This document shows, in pieces, positions 21,601-31,618 of a DNA stretch of 64,000 nt. The DNA is taken from assembly GCA_949358305.1 (NCBI GenBank), contig OX442314.1, positions 47,810,581-47,874,580 on the forward strand. The letters are read 5' to 3'. Every line of letters begins with the position of its first letter. Within the stretch, counting starts at the first letter, position 1. The notes under the pieces were generated by a model, which was given only the letters and a program-made list of their open reading frames with translations, did not search any database and had not been told where the DNA came from. The DNA comes from Strigamia acuminata. Its lineage: Eukaryota; Arthropoda; Chilopoda; Geophilomorpha; Linotaeniidae. The position numbers were made by a program, and so were the translations under genes.

Positions 21601-23370
21601 TTGAAGATCTACGATAACACACGACCGTGCGAGGTGCATACGGACGCATCACAAGACGGGATCGGAGCAGTGTTGATGCAGCGAGGCGAAGGAAACGATC
21701 TGCACCCGATTATCTACGCGAGTAGAACGACGACCGAATGCGAGAAGCGATATCATTCAACGGAGCTCGAGTTGATGGCGGTAGTTTGGGCAGTATTGAA
21801 ATTTCGGATGTATTTGTACGGCTCGGAGTTTACGGTGGTGACAGATTGCGAGGCGGTACGGTACGGGTTGAAGAAACGGGAGTTGACGCCACGAATCGGG
21901 AGATGGGTGTTGGCGCTTTCGGAATATAATTTCAAAGCAATACATCGACCAGGATTACTCATGGGCCACGTCGACGCCCTGAGTAGGAACGCGGAACCAG
22001 CAAGCGGCGAGGAAACGGAGATGGAACGACGGTTCAAAGTTAACCAAATTAAATTTGCAGAAGGCGACTGGCTCGTGGCTGCGCAGGAAAGCGATCCCGA
22101 GTGTAAAGAGTTGAAGGACGCGCTGTCGGTAGAAGATAAAAGTTCATTGGACGAACGAATGCAGCACAAGAGTCGGGGATACAAAATCAAGAAGGGACAC
22201 GTTTATTTCGAATTGACGGCAAATGGACGGCGAAGGGATGTATTGTATTTGCCCAAGATGATGCGGAGACAGATCACGAACGAAGTACATATTGGACACG
22301 CGCATCCAGGAGTCGACGCAACGATTGAGGCGATTCGGAAGAGGTTTTGGTTCCCCAGGATGCGAAGTTACGTAAAGGCAGCCGTAGGAACGTGCGTCGA
22401 GTGTTTGATGAGGAAGGAACCAGGAGGAAAACGGGCCGGCGAGTTGAATATTATCGAGAGACAAAGGGTGCCATTCCACACTGTTCACCTGGATCATGTG
22501 GGCCCCTTTCCGAAGAGCGGCATTGGATATCGACACATTCTGGTGGCGGTATGCAATTTTTCGAAATTGGTCTTTCTGATGCCGGTGAAATCAACGAACG
22601 CAACGACTACGTGCAAAGAGATTCGGAAGCTGTGTGCACGAATGTGGATCCCGACGCGGATTATTACAGATCGAGGAACTGCGTTCACCAACGCATTATT
22701 TGCAGAGATGTGCACGGAACTCGAGATTCGACACGTGCTGACTTCGACGGAAAATCCGAGAGCGAATGGACAAGTGGAAAGGATGAACCGAACGATAGTT
22801 CCAATGTTGGCGAGCCAAACGACGAAGGACGACGGGAGCGATTGGAGCAAAGGGATTGACAAGGTTGAAATCGCGATCAACTCAAGAATCAACCAGTCGA
22901 CCAAGAAAACACCGTTGGAGGTGTTGTATGGATTCCAGCCGAGAACGATCATCGAGCCAAGATTAGCAGCGATAGTAGTCGAGGAAAACGATGGAGACGG
23001 GACAGAAATCGAAGACATAAGAAACGAAGCATACGAAACAATGACGGAAAACCAGATCAAGCAGAAAAAGGCGTTCGATAGACATCGAGGACCAAGCCGG
23101 ACATACGAGGTCGGAGATGTGGTCGTCGTACGAAGGAAAGCGATCGCAATACAAGGCAAAGCAGGGAAACTCAGTAATCTATACCGAGGACCATTGCGAG
23201 TAAGTCGGCGAATTTCGAGCACAGTGTACGAGGTTACGAGTCTTGAGAACCCACCTCGATACAAAACGACCGCACCAATCGACCAGATGAAGAAGTGGAC
23301 ATTCGAGGACGACGCAGCATCGGGAGCCGAAGACGAGTTAACAGGTGTCGGCGGGGGCGCCGACATTTAG
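18622..23370 (+). CDS. gag-pol: Ty3/gypsy gag-pol polyprotein, single intact ORF
   Basis: 1582 codons starting at ATG 18622 with a purine at -3. Order: N-terminal domain (1-60), acidic Asp/Glu linker (about 67-95), capsid-like gag region (about 145-290), three consecutive CCHC knuckles (CYKCGEKGHRKEDC, CFKCHESGHLSNAC, CFNCSGFGHMANTC; about 329-380), protease, reverse transcriptase with YMDD at 859-862, RNase H (HTDASQDGIGAVL near 1010), integrase HHCC (HIGHAHPG ... CVEC, about 1222-1262) and DDE core (HLDHVGPF, ITDRGTAF, Glu in NGQVERMNR). Two oddities stand out. The protease triplet reads Asp-Thr-Gln (GAT ACG CAA at 19903-19911) where Asp-Thr/Ser-Gly is the rule, and the RT box is YMDD where Ty3/gypsy usually has Y[VL]DD. 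Codon composition is much more GC-rich than in the surrounding host element. Confidence 0.95.
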   Translation: MADAEAVLAKIQRKEIPTYEELNVLRTREIKPLLRERKIVPQKLKTDMLGQLWRAMRMEAGIIEEVGSDDEDDDEKGEEEGEEKDEEKVEDNDPEIEENPPVQAMMNGGFSADQVQEMMKQMMASMLAMQTKPEAPKEPKEVKNAPKLPRFSGDQNELRTTTQWLADVHEYAKEYKWTNATKVTTAAAALDGPAKVWHENSGTTIRKFDAWEAELKKNFPDQRLTYDEKERLIRAPQKNDETAETYLRRKWATCEKLGMTIGDAQEYLLDGLKLKTATAPMYFLQYQHITEIVRTMRSVEARTKVAIVETKVKTSTAKPTGNAMIKCYKCGEKGHRKEDCPNELKCFKCHESGHLSNACPNGTKCFNCSGFGHMANTCPEPKKERKQPSKDKLDVKTKKIYKIEAEEMQPEFETMMWVDGKKCSAGIDTQSAVCLISKTFAKRTKIEEPDYEFVIEGFNQDASRYRGRTRCDVESANVKLTDVEFYVVDDARMPTEVWIGKPFLKHPTITMQSDGGYVTFRPREGMQDQAGITRIEPKITAAKPRALVIDENKVVPAHSISLVTVRAKNQSDGLFYVENERAVTDRLEVPEGLIEVKNERAIMPIINDGPEEVRVTRGRKLGHVEITEEEPSLHQVQVKKVATTEASPRMRITADEINLGKSVTPEETEIVLTMINDEFRDCFATSLEEVGCFPDLKMEIEVTTTRPTNLRRYQYSAAQQKEIDKMVAELEGAGFVTRSKSPFNSPIVMVRKKTGEWRICIDFRSLNEITVKEHFPCPRMDELLDGTHEWRVFLVFDLASGYYQIELTAGAQEKTAFSTMNGKYQFVRMPFGLINAPFVFNRVMELAFGHLPYEVLRRYMDDLLSGAKTNAELIEKMRKILIEVRRSKLTLKLSKCHFLCEEVQFLGLRLTKDGLRPGFEKTSAIKNFARPKDIRGVRSFLGLCGYFRRFIAGYATKTRALTKLTRKNETFVWTTECEAAFQGLIGELIAEPVLKIYDNTRPCEVHTDASQDGIGAVLMQRGEGNDLHPIIYASRTTTECEKRYHSTELELMAVVWAVLKFRMYLYGSEFTVVTDCEAVRYGLKKRELTPRIGRWVLALSEYNFKAIHRPGLLMGHVDALSRNAEPASGEETEMERRFKVNQIKFAEGDWLVAAQESDPECKELKDALSVEDKSSLDERMQHKSRGYKIKKGHVYFELTANGRRRDVLYLPKMMRRQITNEVHIGHAHPGVDATIEAIRKRFWFPRMRSYVKAAVGTCVECLMRKEPGGKRAGELNIIERQRVPFHTVHLDHVGPFPKSGIGYRHILVAVCNFSKLVFLMPVKSTNATTTCKEIRKLCARMWIPTRIITDRGTAFTNALFAEMCTELEIRHVLTSTENPRANGQVERMNRTIVPMLASQTTKDDGSDWSKGIDKVEIAINSRINQSTKKTPLEVLYGFQPRTIIEPRLAAIVVEENDGDGTEIEDIRNEAYETMTENQIKQKKAFDRHRGPSRTYEVGDVVVVRRKAIAIQGKAGKLSNLYRGPLRVSRRISSTVYEVTSLENPPRYKTTAPIDQMKKWTFEDDAASGAEDELTGVGGGADI

Positions 23371-23383
23371 TCGGATGACCGAG

Positions 23384-23647
23384 TGTGGAGTTTTGGGGTT
23401 TCGACAGGCGACAACGGTCGCCAGGGGGCGGGGCGGGCATACGCGAATATGTCCGATAGACGTTTTGGGGGTAGACAGCCAATTGGGGGCTGTTCCTTGT
23501 GGTCAGCCAATCAGGGCTGACCAGTCTCATATTTAAATGTAATAATTTGTAATAAAGATCACTTTGAATTTAACAAGCTAGTGTGTGCGTCGCGGACCAG
23601 CGGGTCCGCCATTTTGTTTATTTGGAGTCAGCTAGTAATAGTTTACA
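23384..23647 (+). repeat. 3' LTR of the young Ty3/gypsy element
   Basis: 264 bp that look identical to 18158-18421. It starts 13 bp after the gag-pol stop. The intervening TCGGATGACCGAG also precedes the 3' LTR of the non-autonomous relative at 37794. Confidence 0.92.
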
Positions 23648-23651
23648 GTAG

Positions 23652-24831
23652 CTAAGTCGTCCGCTGACATCCCTAAACTACTAGTTGGTCGCGAATTATC
23701 ATTCGTCGATCCATTATTAGAATGACTCGAATTATTTTGACTAGAGCCGTTAAAATTGTTGGGGTTGAAATTATTCGACCCTCCTTGATTTGAATAATTA
23801 TTCGATCCACTGGGATTTTGTCTTCTTTGGTTACCAAAGTTGGAATGATTATTCGCTCCACCTTGATTTCCAAAGTTCGAATGATTATTCGAATTCCCCT
23901 GATAACCTTGGTTCGAAAAATTATTCGACTGGTTCTGATTGCCAGGTTGTGAATAGTTATTCCACTGGCCTTGATTACCGGAACTTGAATAGTTATTCGG
24001 ATTATTTAAGTTATTTAAGTTCGGCTGAACTGGATAACTTCCTTGCATTAAAGGTACATGGTTTGGAATATTATTATTTCCAGAAAAGGGATTCAAACGA
24101 TTGTTTGGATTGACTACCCCTCTTAACTGTGCGCTTATATCACTATTCAATCCATGAATGGGTTCAGCAGCAAGATTCGGACAACTGTTGGCTCCATTTG
24201 GAAAACCAGGATTCGGGTTCTTATTATTATTAAGACCCATAAACCTTCTTTTATGAGAAGCAACAAGTTGATTATTCATTCGCCGATAAAACGCTTGTTC
24301 AAAACTGCCGGGTGTAAGATTCTGTTGGTTCTGTTGATCCCAACGAGATTTCCGGTTGGTCGTCGGAGGTCCTGTCGTTTTCTGTCGATACCGAGTGATC
24401 GGAGTTGACGGATTCAAACCAGGATCTGTCAGTCCCTGATTACGCGGAGTCTGTGATCTAGAACTAGAATGCTCCGACGGGTCTCGATGTGTATTAACAA
24501 AATCTAACACTTCGGCCATTGTTCCAAATTGAATTGGATTCAAACAATAATCCCGACAAATGAAAAGTCCAGCTGGACCTAAATGTGATCCATCTTGTGG
24601 ACGATTCATTTCCTCCACGGGGGCAGGATCAGTTACTTCTACAATAGGATCGATAATGGCGACTGGGTCAGTCGGTTCAGTTGAAACATTATTATCGTCC
24701 ACGTGGTTTTCCACAACATTCACACTTTCCGCTTCATCTGGAACGGATACAAGTCCGGCTAAATTAATTCCACCGGTCAAACACGTTCTTTCCTTACCAC
24801 GGGTATTCATCGAATGCTGGTTACTAGTCAT
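23652..24831 (-). pseudogene. gag: N-terminal half of gag of the large gypsy element
   Basis: It starts at ATG 24831 and is open for about 393 codons until the inner-gypsy insertion. The first 130 residues are acidic and Pro-containing. Residues about 230-390 are dominated by Asn, Gly, Ser and Gln in loose repeats such as NFGNQGGANNHSNFGNQ, a prion-like low-complexity composition. No zinc finger is in this part; it lies in the other half of gag at about 17390. The frame itself is undamaged here, apart from being interrupted at the GTAG target site. Confidence 0.75.
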
Positions 24832-24894
24832 CTTTAGTCGAAATCAAAAAATTCCAAAATTCACAAATTAACGGCGAAGTCACAAGCGATCCGG

Positions 24895-25425
24895 TGTAGA
24901 ACAGAGGGGCGCAGATATCGGCGAGATATCGCCGAGAAGCGTGCGGCAAATTGCCGTAATGGCGTCGGTCTGCGACGCGAACGTTTGCGATACGTCGCAA
25001 TACGTTTCGTAACAAGCGCGCGGCTTAAGGCCGCTTATTCGCGCACAAAAGAGCACAGAAGGTGCTTTAAAGTAAGTACAATTGTTAAAACTACTAAAAA
25101 CAATTTAATTAAACGAAAATACATTACTTTGATGTGGATAAACAGTCAGGGCAACACACGCCCGTGTGTTGCGCCATCTTGGATTTTGCAAGGAAAACAA
25201 GTGTGGCACTCTAGTGCCAGATAATAACATTAACATTGAAAAATAGAACAAATCTCATTAGTAGATACATAAATCGTACGGAATTTCGTACGGAACAATC
25301 GTAAAGCAAATACAAATACCGCATTTGATTCTAAAGCAGTAAAAGTTTACATCGTGTGAAATAAAACGCTAAATTGACATCAGAAACATTCGACATCGAT
25401 CAAATAAATGGTCTTTAGACCCACA
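24895..25425 (-). repeat. 3' LTR of the copia element
   Basis: 531 bp, beginning TGTGGGTCTAAAGACC on the minus strand. It contains several short hairpin-forming inverted repeats, for example GGCGAGATATCGCC, CGTACGGAATTTCGTACG and CACACGCCCGTGTG. A purine-rich tract (GAAGAGGGGA on the minus strand, 25428-25437) lies just upstream in the sense direction. Confidence 0.92.
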
Positions 25426-25649
25426 AATCCCCTCTTCGATGGTGAATAATTACAGGGGAGATAGCTAACAGATGCTGGAATTACAGTGTGTTATATTCAG
25501 AAAAACAAATAATATAGGCGAATAATCAAGCCGGGTACTGATATTGAAGAACTCTTCACTAAGGAAGCCCGAGGATTCCCACTGAACTCGATTATCCTCA
25601 ACTTTGGGAAAAATAACTTAGGAATGTCATTATTGAAGGTAGTGCAGGT

Positions 25650-28600
25650 CTATGATCTGAAGATGTTGGCAATCAGCGATCGTAGACGCTCCGAACTGAG
25701 CCATTTCGTGAAAATGTCCGCGACATTGAACTCGCTTTCCACTTTTCGGAGATCAAAGCGTCCCGCCGTGAACCATTCCCTGAGCCAGTGATAACGAACG
25801 CGGATATGTCGAGTCTTCGAGTTCTCCACATCGTTTGAGGTGAACTGTATGCTGGCCAGGGCGTCGGAATAAACGACGGGTCGAGATAGGCGATTCAAAG
25901 CTGGAAACTGGGTGTACACGTGATTCAACCAATACAGCTCCTTGACACACTCAACAAGGGCGATAAACTCCGCCTCCATTGTTGAGCATGCCACGGTTGA
26001 CTGTTTTCGGCAAGACCAGCCGATCGGTACGTTTCCAACATAGGTGATGTAGCCACCGAAGCTCAAGGATGTTTCTGGATCGCTTGCCCACGACGCGTCA
26101 GTGAATGCCCACAGTTGTGATGATGTGCAACCGGACAACTCAATGCACAAGTCCGCAGTGTTGGCGACGTATTGCATGACCTGTAGCAATGCACGGATAT
26201 GCGTTTGATTGTAGCATGTGTTGAATTGTGCCAGAGCAATCACTGAGTAAAGAATGTCGGGGCGCGTTCTTGACGCCAGGAATAATAATGATCCAATGAG
26301 TGACCTGTAGGGAAAGTCTGCCAGATTTTCGGTTGACCCTCTCACGAGTGTGGTGCCGGGAGTCACGGGAACCTTGATGCGATTGTTGGTTGCAATGCCA
26401 AATTTCTTCACAAGTTTTGCGATGTACGCACGTTGTGTGATGAACGTGCGCCCTGCGTCACGGATGAACTCAACGCCCAGTAGTCTCGTGATTGGACCAA
26501 GATTAACTATCTGGAACTTTGAACTAATGAGGGCAAGTAACTGGCTGAAAATGCTGTCTGAAGCATAAAAGAGAACAATATCATCCACATAGATCAACAT
26601 TACGGCAGAATTCCCAAATGTGTAAACACAGTTACATGCCGGCATCTTCTTAAATCCAAGATCTCGAAGGGCTTCATCCAGCTTTTCAAACCACTGCCTT
26701 CCTGATTGGTGCAGTCCGTAGAGCGATTTTACGAGTAGCCAAACGTTGTTGGGGTCGGAGCATGTGGCACCTGCAGGGATCCTCATGTAAACCTTGTGTT
26801 TTAACTCACCATACAGGTACGCACATTTAATGTCAAGATGGGCGTCCTTCCAACCACGCAACACAACCAGGAGACAGAAGAATAGGCGAATTAAAACAAA
26901 ATTCACCACTGGGCTGAAAACTTCATCATAATCCACGCCCAGCGTTTGACGAAATCCCTGCGCGACTAGACGGGCCCTGTATCGTGTGATGGTGCCGGTT
27001 ACATCCGTCTTCAATTTGAAGATCCACTTGCAGCCCAAGATGGTAGTGTTAGGTGGTCTAGGGACTTCTACATAGACCTCTCTCTCGACGAACGTTCCCA
27101 GCTCCTCATCGATGGCTTCGCGCCATTTCGGAGCGTCCGTGAATTTGGGTATTTCGGCATAAGAGGCCGGTTCCGTTCGACAAAGATGGGCTGCATGTTG
27201 GGGTCCTGGGATAATTGGCAACGTGTATTCAATATTGCGGAACGTGAAAAGTTCAGGCTCATAGTCTATGTTGTTGAGCATGCAATATTCTTCAATGTCT
27301 TTCGGTGATCTGAGTCTGATTCCAGGCATTGGAAAATAGTAAACGTCGGTCCTAATCTTCCCAGGTACTTGATCTTTTCTAAGATGCTCTTCGCGTCTCC
27401 AATTACTACATTCGGAATTCCCGCCGACAAGTCGCCACATATGTGCTGTATGACGCTCAGTCGCTGCCGGAACTTCAGTTCCTGTTATGGGAGGAATCGG
27501 AGCAGGAGACATTGGGGTGTCATCGAATACTGGTACAGTATGACTTCCTGAGTCTGCTCCACGCCCTTTACGACGATACGTGATATATCGTGCTGGCGAA
27601 CCGGGCGGAGATTGATGAGCCAACTGTCCAGCTGACGCTTCAGATTGATGATGTGATCGATCAGGCGAAGTTGGTGGAGTTTGGCGATGCGACCGAGCAG
27701 GTGAAGGTGGTGGAGTTTGACATGGCGATTGTTCGGGCGACGTGCCAGTGAATTCAGATGTTCCAGGATAAATTGAAAGTTCATCTATTTTATTAATATC
27801 GGCATCTGTATCGTCCTCATCTGGTGGAATCCATAGAATAGGATACGATTGAGATTGTCTCAAACTAGCTGAGCTTGGTAACTCCAACGCACATGCATCC
27901 AATAATCGCTGCTCAGGTGTCGTCGGAGGCGGCAAGTAGACAAGAGGTGTATGCATTGACGCAGATGTTGAAGTCTGGTTGTCATTGCCATTGTCATCAT
28001 CGTTATCGCTGTTATCAGAGCGATCAGAATCAGACCCTTTCGGCCAACGATGATATCTGACATTATCGTCAAATGATACGGATTGTTGTCCATTGCCGTT
28101 TTCAAGGAATGTTTCATCAGGTCTTTGCGTTGAACCTCGCAAAGACTTCCGATAAGATTGATGTTCGTCGATTTTAACGTGAATAGATTCATATACTCTG
28201 TCTTCGACTGGATTCCAGACTCTGTAGCCGCGAGTGCTGGTGGCGTAGCCAACAAGATATCCTTCCCAAGCACGCGCTTCCAGTTTCTTGCGTCCCGGTG
28301 CAGTGTAATGCACCCAACATTTGGATCCTATTTTACGTAGGTGGCGTAATGATAAATCTCTTTGTCGCCAAAGAATGTATGGGACTTGATGTTTCAGTCT
28401 GGAATGTGGGCTCCTATTCTTTATATACCCGAAGGTAACAGCGAGTTCGGCCCAGAGTGCATCAGGGAGCTTTGTTTCTGAAATAATCGATCGGACACTG
28501 TCGGCCATTGTCCGGTTTATCCTTTCTGCTGTCCCGTTCATTTGTGGCGATGCGGGGTTAGTTCGCTGTCCCTGGATACCCTTTTCTTGAAGATAATGCA

Positions 28601-30713
28601 AGAATTCATTTGACATGAATTCGCCGCCCCTATCGGATCTGATTGCTTTTACGGTAGTGTTCTGAACCCGCTCAACTCTGGCGACGAAGTCTTTAAATGC
28701 AGCAAATGTCTGAGATTTATGTGTCAGAGGAAAAATCCAGGTGTAGCGTGTTGCATCGTCAATTATGGTGAATACATAATCCGAGCCGCCCAAGGAAGTG
28801 ATTGGGGCTGGCCCCCACAAATCCATGTGTAAAAGATCTAATGGCTTTGAAGTCATGGGATGTGGGTCCGGCTTGTGAGAAGCCCTCGTAGATTTAGCAA
28901 TACGACAGTCATTGCAGGCTAACTCCTGACGGACTTCTGCTGGCTCCATTCCATGGACTTGTTCATTGGCCGCTAACAACTTCATGGCGTTCGTATGAAG
29001 GTGGCCAAGACGACTGTGCCACAAACCAGTTGCATCCTTCACTGTAGTAGGATTAGCAACAACCTTCTGTTTTGGATTAGAGGTTTCGCTGGGTAGAAAG
29101 GCATGTGGCAAGGACTTTAGGATGTCAACATAGGATTGGATATTGGGATTTTTCTGGGTAGGCGGTGGAATGGTGACTTGTGCAGGTAAAGGAGGGTTAG
29201 GAGTTTGCTGAACTGGCATTTGCTTCGCTGGTTCGATAGCAGGCAAAGTTATGCGAAAGTCTGAAATTTCCCGTAGTTTTGATTTGCCCTTCTTTGGCTT
29301 TGGCACGTTGTCGAAATCTACTTCTGTTGTGACAAGTGTTTGCACAGGTTGAAGTGATATCTGGACTGGCGGTTGAGTAATTGTTGAAACAGTTGGCGTC
29401 ACAAGATGCGTTGAGCATAAACCGTCCAAATAATATAATCCACCGCGTTCTCTCGCACGAATAATAGGTGAACGGAAGTCTGTCTGATAAACATTCACCT
29501 CTCCATTAAAGAAATGCACATGGTGATTGGTCTTGTCAATCTTTGACACCGAAATCAAATTGGCTTCGAAATTCGGCGCAAAGAGAACGTTCTTCAAATT
29601 GATGGTGCAATCCGCGCCATCGACCGACGTGAGCAATTGAACTGTCCCTCGTCCTGTCACCTGTGATTTGCCTTGGCCTAACGCAATATCAAATGGCTGG
29701 ATATTTGAAAAGTCTGTAAACCAGTCACGCACGTGGGAAACGTGATCTGTTGCCCCGCAATCCACGATCCATTCATTGGATTGCATGAAATGGACCGTAG
29801 GACGCTCAATAATCTGCGGAGCACTGCAAAAGAATGTCCCCTCTCGCTTCGGACGTGAACTTCCGCGTGGGCGATTGTCTTCAACTTTGGCAGCGGCATT
29901 TTTATTACGTCTGCGGCTTTTACTTCGCGACGAACGCTGAACAGAAGCTGTGGACTGATTCCCGTCTCCACGTGGTGGTTGAGGGCAACGATTAGCGTAG
30001 TGACCCATTTGATCACAGTTAAAACACTTGATTTTAGACAAATCTCGAGGTCCGCGAGATTGATTACGCTGGCGAAACTGTCCTTTCGAGGTATGTGCAG
30101 ACGGTTGGTTAGTCAATCCCATTGCCTTTAAACGCATCTGCTCGGACAATAACTGTTCCGCCACTTTGGTTGGAGTAAAGTTTGCGTCGGGCCAGTGGTA
30201 TACTGCAAACGTGGCCTGGGAATATTCCGGTGGTAAACCCTTGAGATATTGGAAAGAATGATGTTCTTCTGAGACATTTTCACCAACGTCTTTTAATTGT
30301 TGAACAAAATGGTCCACACGACCGATGAAATCAGGCATGTCTTCACCAGGTTTGAGTTGGAGGCTCAAAAATTCCCATCTCATGGCCGCTCGTCTGGCCC
30401 TGGAACTCGGTGCATAAATGGTGGCCAACTTGTCCCATGCTTGCTTAGGTGTATTGCAAGCGTCGAGGGCCGATCGTTTCGCTTCACTGACGTGAATATA
30501 TATGTGACCAAGTGCTTTGTCCTTTTTCACAGCATAACGGTCCTTTTCCTTTTCATTTAAAGTTGCAAGGTGCTCGGCCTCCTTTTCCTCGGTCACGTGT
30601 CTCCATAAACCTTCGGATTTTAGAAGCATGCGCATCGAGCGCTGCCAGGATTCATAGTTCCCAACGGTGAGTACGGGAACCGTTCCGCCCGATAATTCCG
30701 ACGCTTTCTTCAT
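25650..30713 (-). CDS. gag-pol: Ty1/copia gag-pol polyprotein, intact
   Basis: 1687 codons from ATG 30713. The frame extends 12 codons further upstream without another ATG. The gag N-terminus resembles UBN2-type copia gag (WKHV-like patterns such as WRHVTEEKEAEHL and WDKLATIYAP). A CCHC knuckle (CFNCDQMGHYANRC) lies near residue 245, the protease reads DCGATDHVS near 325, and the GAG-pre-integrase HHCC module has WHSRLGHLHTNAMK then CNDCRIAK. The integrase core has DLWGPAP, SDRGGEF and Glu in NGTAERINR. The RT has YDEVFSPVVN and the catalytic YVDDIVLFY. The RNase H has FTDASWASDPETS and STMEAEFIALVECVKE. All expected catalytic residues are present and there is no frameshift or stop. A Ser/Asp-rich linker with Pro-rich SPxRSHHQ repeats separates integrase from RT. 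Confidence 0.95.
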   Translation of the reverse strand: MKKASELSGGTVPVLTVGNYESWQRSMRMLLKSEGLWRHVTEEKEAEHLATLNEKEKDRYAVKKDKALGHIYIHVSEAKRSALDACNTPKQAWDKLATIYAPSSRARRAAMRWEFLSLQLKPGEDMPDFIGRVDHFVQQLKDVGENVSEEHHSFQYLKGLPPEYSQATFAVYHWPDANFTPTKVAEQLLSEQMRLKAMGLTNQPSAHTSKGQFRQRNQSRGPRDLSKIKCFNCDQMGHYANRCPQPPRGDGNQSTASVQRSSRSKSRRRNKNAAAKVEDNRPRGSSRPKREGTFFCSAPQIIERPTVHFMQSNEWIVDCGATDHVSHVRDWFTDFSNIQPFDIALGQGKSQVTGRGTVQLLTSVDGADCTINLKNVLFAPNFEANLISVSKIDKTNHHVHFFNGEVNVYQTDFRSPIIRARERGGLYYLDGLCSTHLVTPTVSTITQPPVQISLQPVQTLVTTEVDFDNVPKPKKGKSKLREISDFRITLPAIEPAKQMPVQQTPNPPLPAQVTIPPPTQKNPNIQSYVDILKSLPHAFLPSETSNPKQKVVANPTTVKDATGLWHSRLGHLHTNAMKLLAANEQVHGMEPAEVRQELACNDCRIAKSTRASHKPDPHPMTSKPLDLLHMDLWGPAPITSLGGSDYVFTIIDDATRYTWIFPLTHKSQTFAAFKDFVARVERVQNTTVKAIRSDRGGEFMSNEFLHYLQEKGIQGQRTNPASPQMNGTAERINRTMADSVRSIISETKLPDALWAELAVTFGYIKNRSPHSRLKHQVPYILWRQRDLSLRHLRKIGSKCWVHYTAPGRKKLEARAWEGYLVGYATSTRGYRVWNPVEDRVYESIHVKIDEHQSYRKSLRGSTQRPDETFLENGNGQQSVSFDDNVRYHRWPKGSDSDRSDNSDNDDDNGNDNQTSTSASMHTPLVYLPPPTTPEQRLLDACALELPSSASLRQSQSYPILWIPPDEDDTDADINKIDELSIYPGTSEFTGTSPEQSPCQTPPPSPARSHRQTPPTSPDRSHHQSEASAGQLAHQSPPGSPARYITYRRKGRGADSGSHTVPVFDDTPMSPAPIPPITGTEVPAATERHTAHMWRLVGGNSECSNWRREEHLRKDQVPGKIRTDVYYFPMPGIRLRSPKDIEEYCMLNNIDYEPELFTFRNIEYTLPIIPGPQHAAHLCRTEPASYAEIPKFTDAPKWREAIDEELGTFVEREVYVEVPRPPNTTILGCKWIFKLKTDVTGTITRYRARLVAQGFRQTLGVDYDEVFSPVVNFVLIRLFFCLLVVLRGWKDAHLDIKCAYLYGELKHKVYMRIPAGATCSDPNNVWLLVKSLYGLHQSGRQWFEKLDEALRDLGFKKMPACNCVYTFGNSAVMLIYVDDIVLFYASDSIFSQLLALISSKFQIVNLGPITRLLGVEFIRDAGRTFITQRAYIAKLVKKFGIATNNRIKVPVTPGTTLVRGSTENLADFPYRSLIGSLLFLASRTRPDILYSVIALAQFNTCYNQTHIRALLQVMQYVANTADLCIELSGCTSSQLWAFTDASWASDPETSLSFGGYITYVGNVPIGWSCRKQSTVACSTMEAEFIALVECVKELYWLNHVYTQFPALNRLSRPVVYSDALASIQFTSNDVENSKTRHIRVRYHWLREWFTAGRFDLRKVESEFNVADIFTKWLSSERLRSLIANIFRS

Positions 30714-31600
30714 TGTGGAGTGGAAAACTCGACACAACGCGACGAACACACTGACTCAAGGAATGGTACGTTAAATACTGGAGCACTGCACAAATGCTGA
30801 CTTCGATTCGGAGCACTGAACTGAAGCACTTCACACACACTTTCGAGGCGGAAACCTTCAAAGGGGGAGCCGATGCTACAATCAGCTGATAGCTTGTGAC
30901 AAGTGTCCCCCTAGCGTCCTTTACGACCTCCTGGGGTCACGGGAATGCTAGGTGGCGCAGGGCTCAGCCTTGTCACAAAATACAAACACAGCGGTGGACG
31001 GAATGCCCGAAGAGCTGTGTCGAATCTAATAAGGTCCCACACCAAAATACCCTTAATTCTAACAAAGGTAAAGTCGAAAGAAGGAGAAATAGACGAATCA
31101 ATCGCGGATGCGATCCTCGTGCAAATGAAGGCACGGCGCAGCTTTCTCGAAAAGCTGGAGAAAGCGCTATTTCGGATGTGAAATCCGAAATCTTCTCGAA
31201 TAAATCGAGGCTCTTCGTCCACTTGCACAGATCGGTGATAACCGCCGTTCACCGGGGAACTAAGCGGCGAACAATCTAGTGTTCGGTTCTCGTTGGAACT
31301 GCCGCTTCGTGCTAAGCAGTGTCGAAAATCCAGTTTTGTCGAAAAATCTGCAAAAATAAATAAATTTGCCTCAAAAACCGCGAAACCCGCGAGAATTTGG
31401 ACAAAATTAGTCAAATGATCGTAGGATAAACAGCCCTGGCTGTGTGGAACGTCGGCGGTACGTCGTAGACGTTCGTAAAACGAAACTGACGAGGCGAGGA
31501 TCGTCGGTACCTGAAAATAAACGAATTTCGGCGCACAAGTCGCGAATTTCGCGACAAATACGTCGAAAATTAACGAAATAAACGTGGAATTAGGCAGCAA

Positions 31601-31616
31601 CCATCCTCTGCTACCA
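31601..31616 (-). promoter_or_regulatory. Primer binding site for initiator tRNA-Met (copia)
   Basis: Two bases after the copia 5' LTR, the minus strand reads TGGTAGCAGAGGATGG, complementary to the 3' end of animal initiator tRNA-Met (CCATCCTCTGCTACCA). This fixes the minus strand as sense and 31619-32149 as the 5' LTR. Confidence 0.88.
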
Positions 31617-31618
31617 AA

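Larger units (their letters stand above)
18154..23651 (+). mobile_element. Young intact Ty3/gypsy element nested in gag
   Basis: The element itself spans 18158-23647 and is flanked by a 4-bp target duplication GTAG (18154-18157 and 23648-23651). Its two 264-bp LTRs run TG...CA and I saw no difference between them. A single uninterrupted gag-pol ORF fills the interior. It is inserted head-on into the minus-strand gag of the large gypsy element, whose reading frame resumes on the other side when one copy of the duplication is discounted. Identical LTRs plus an intact ORF mark a very recent insertion, the youngest in this nest. Confidence 0.92.

Noticed and set aside
22494-23366. 290-codon minus-strand ORF
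   Set aside because: It is the antisense shadow of the young gypsy integrase, produced by codon bias; no domain recognised.
31601-31616. tRNA gene fragment (CCATCCTCTGCTACCA)
   Set aside because: Only the primer-site complement is present next to the LTR; there is no cloverleaf.
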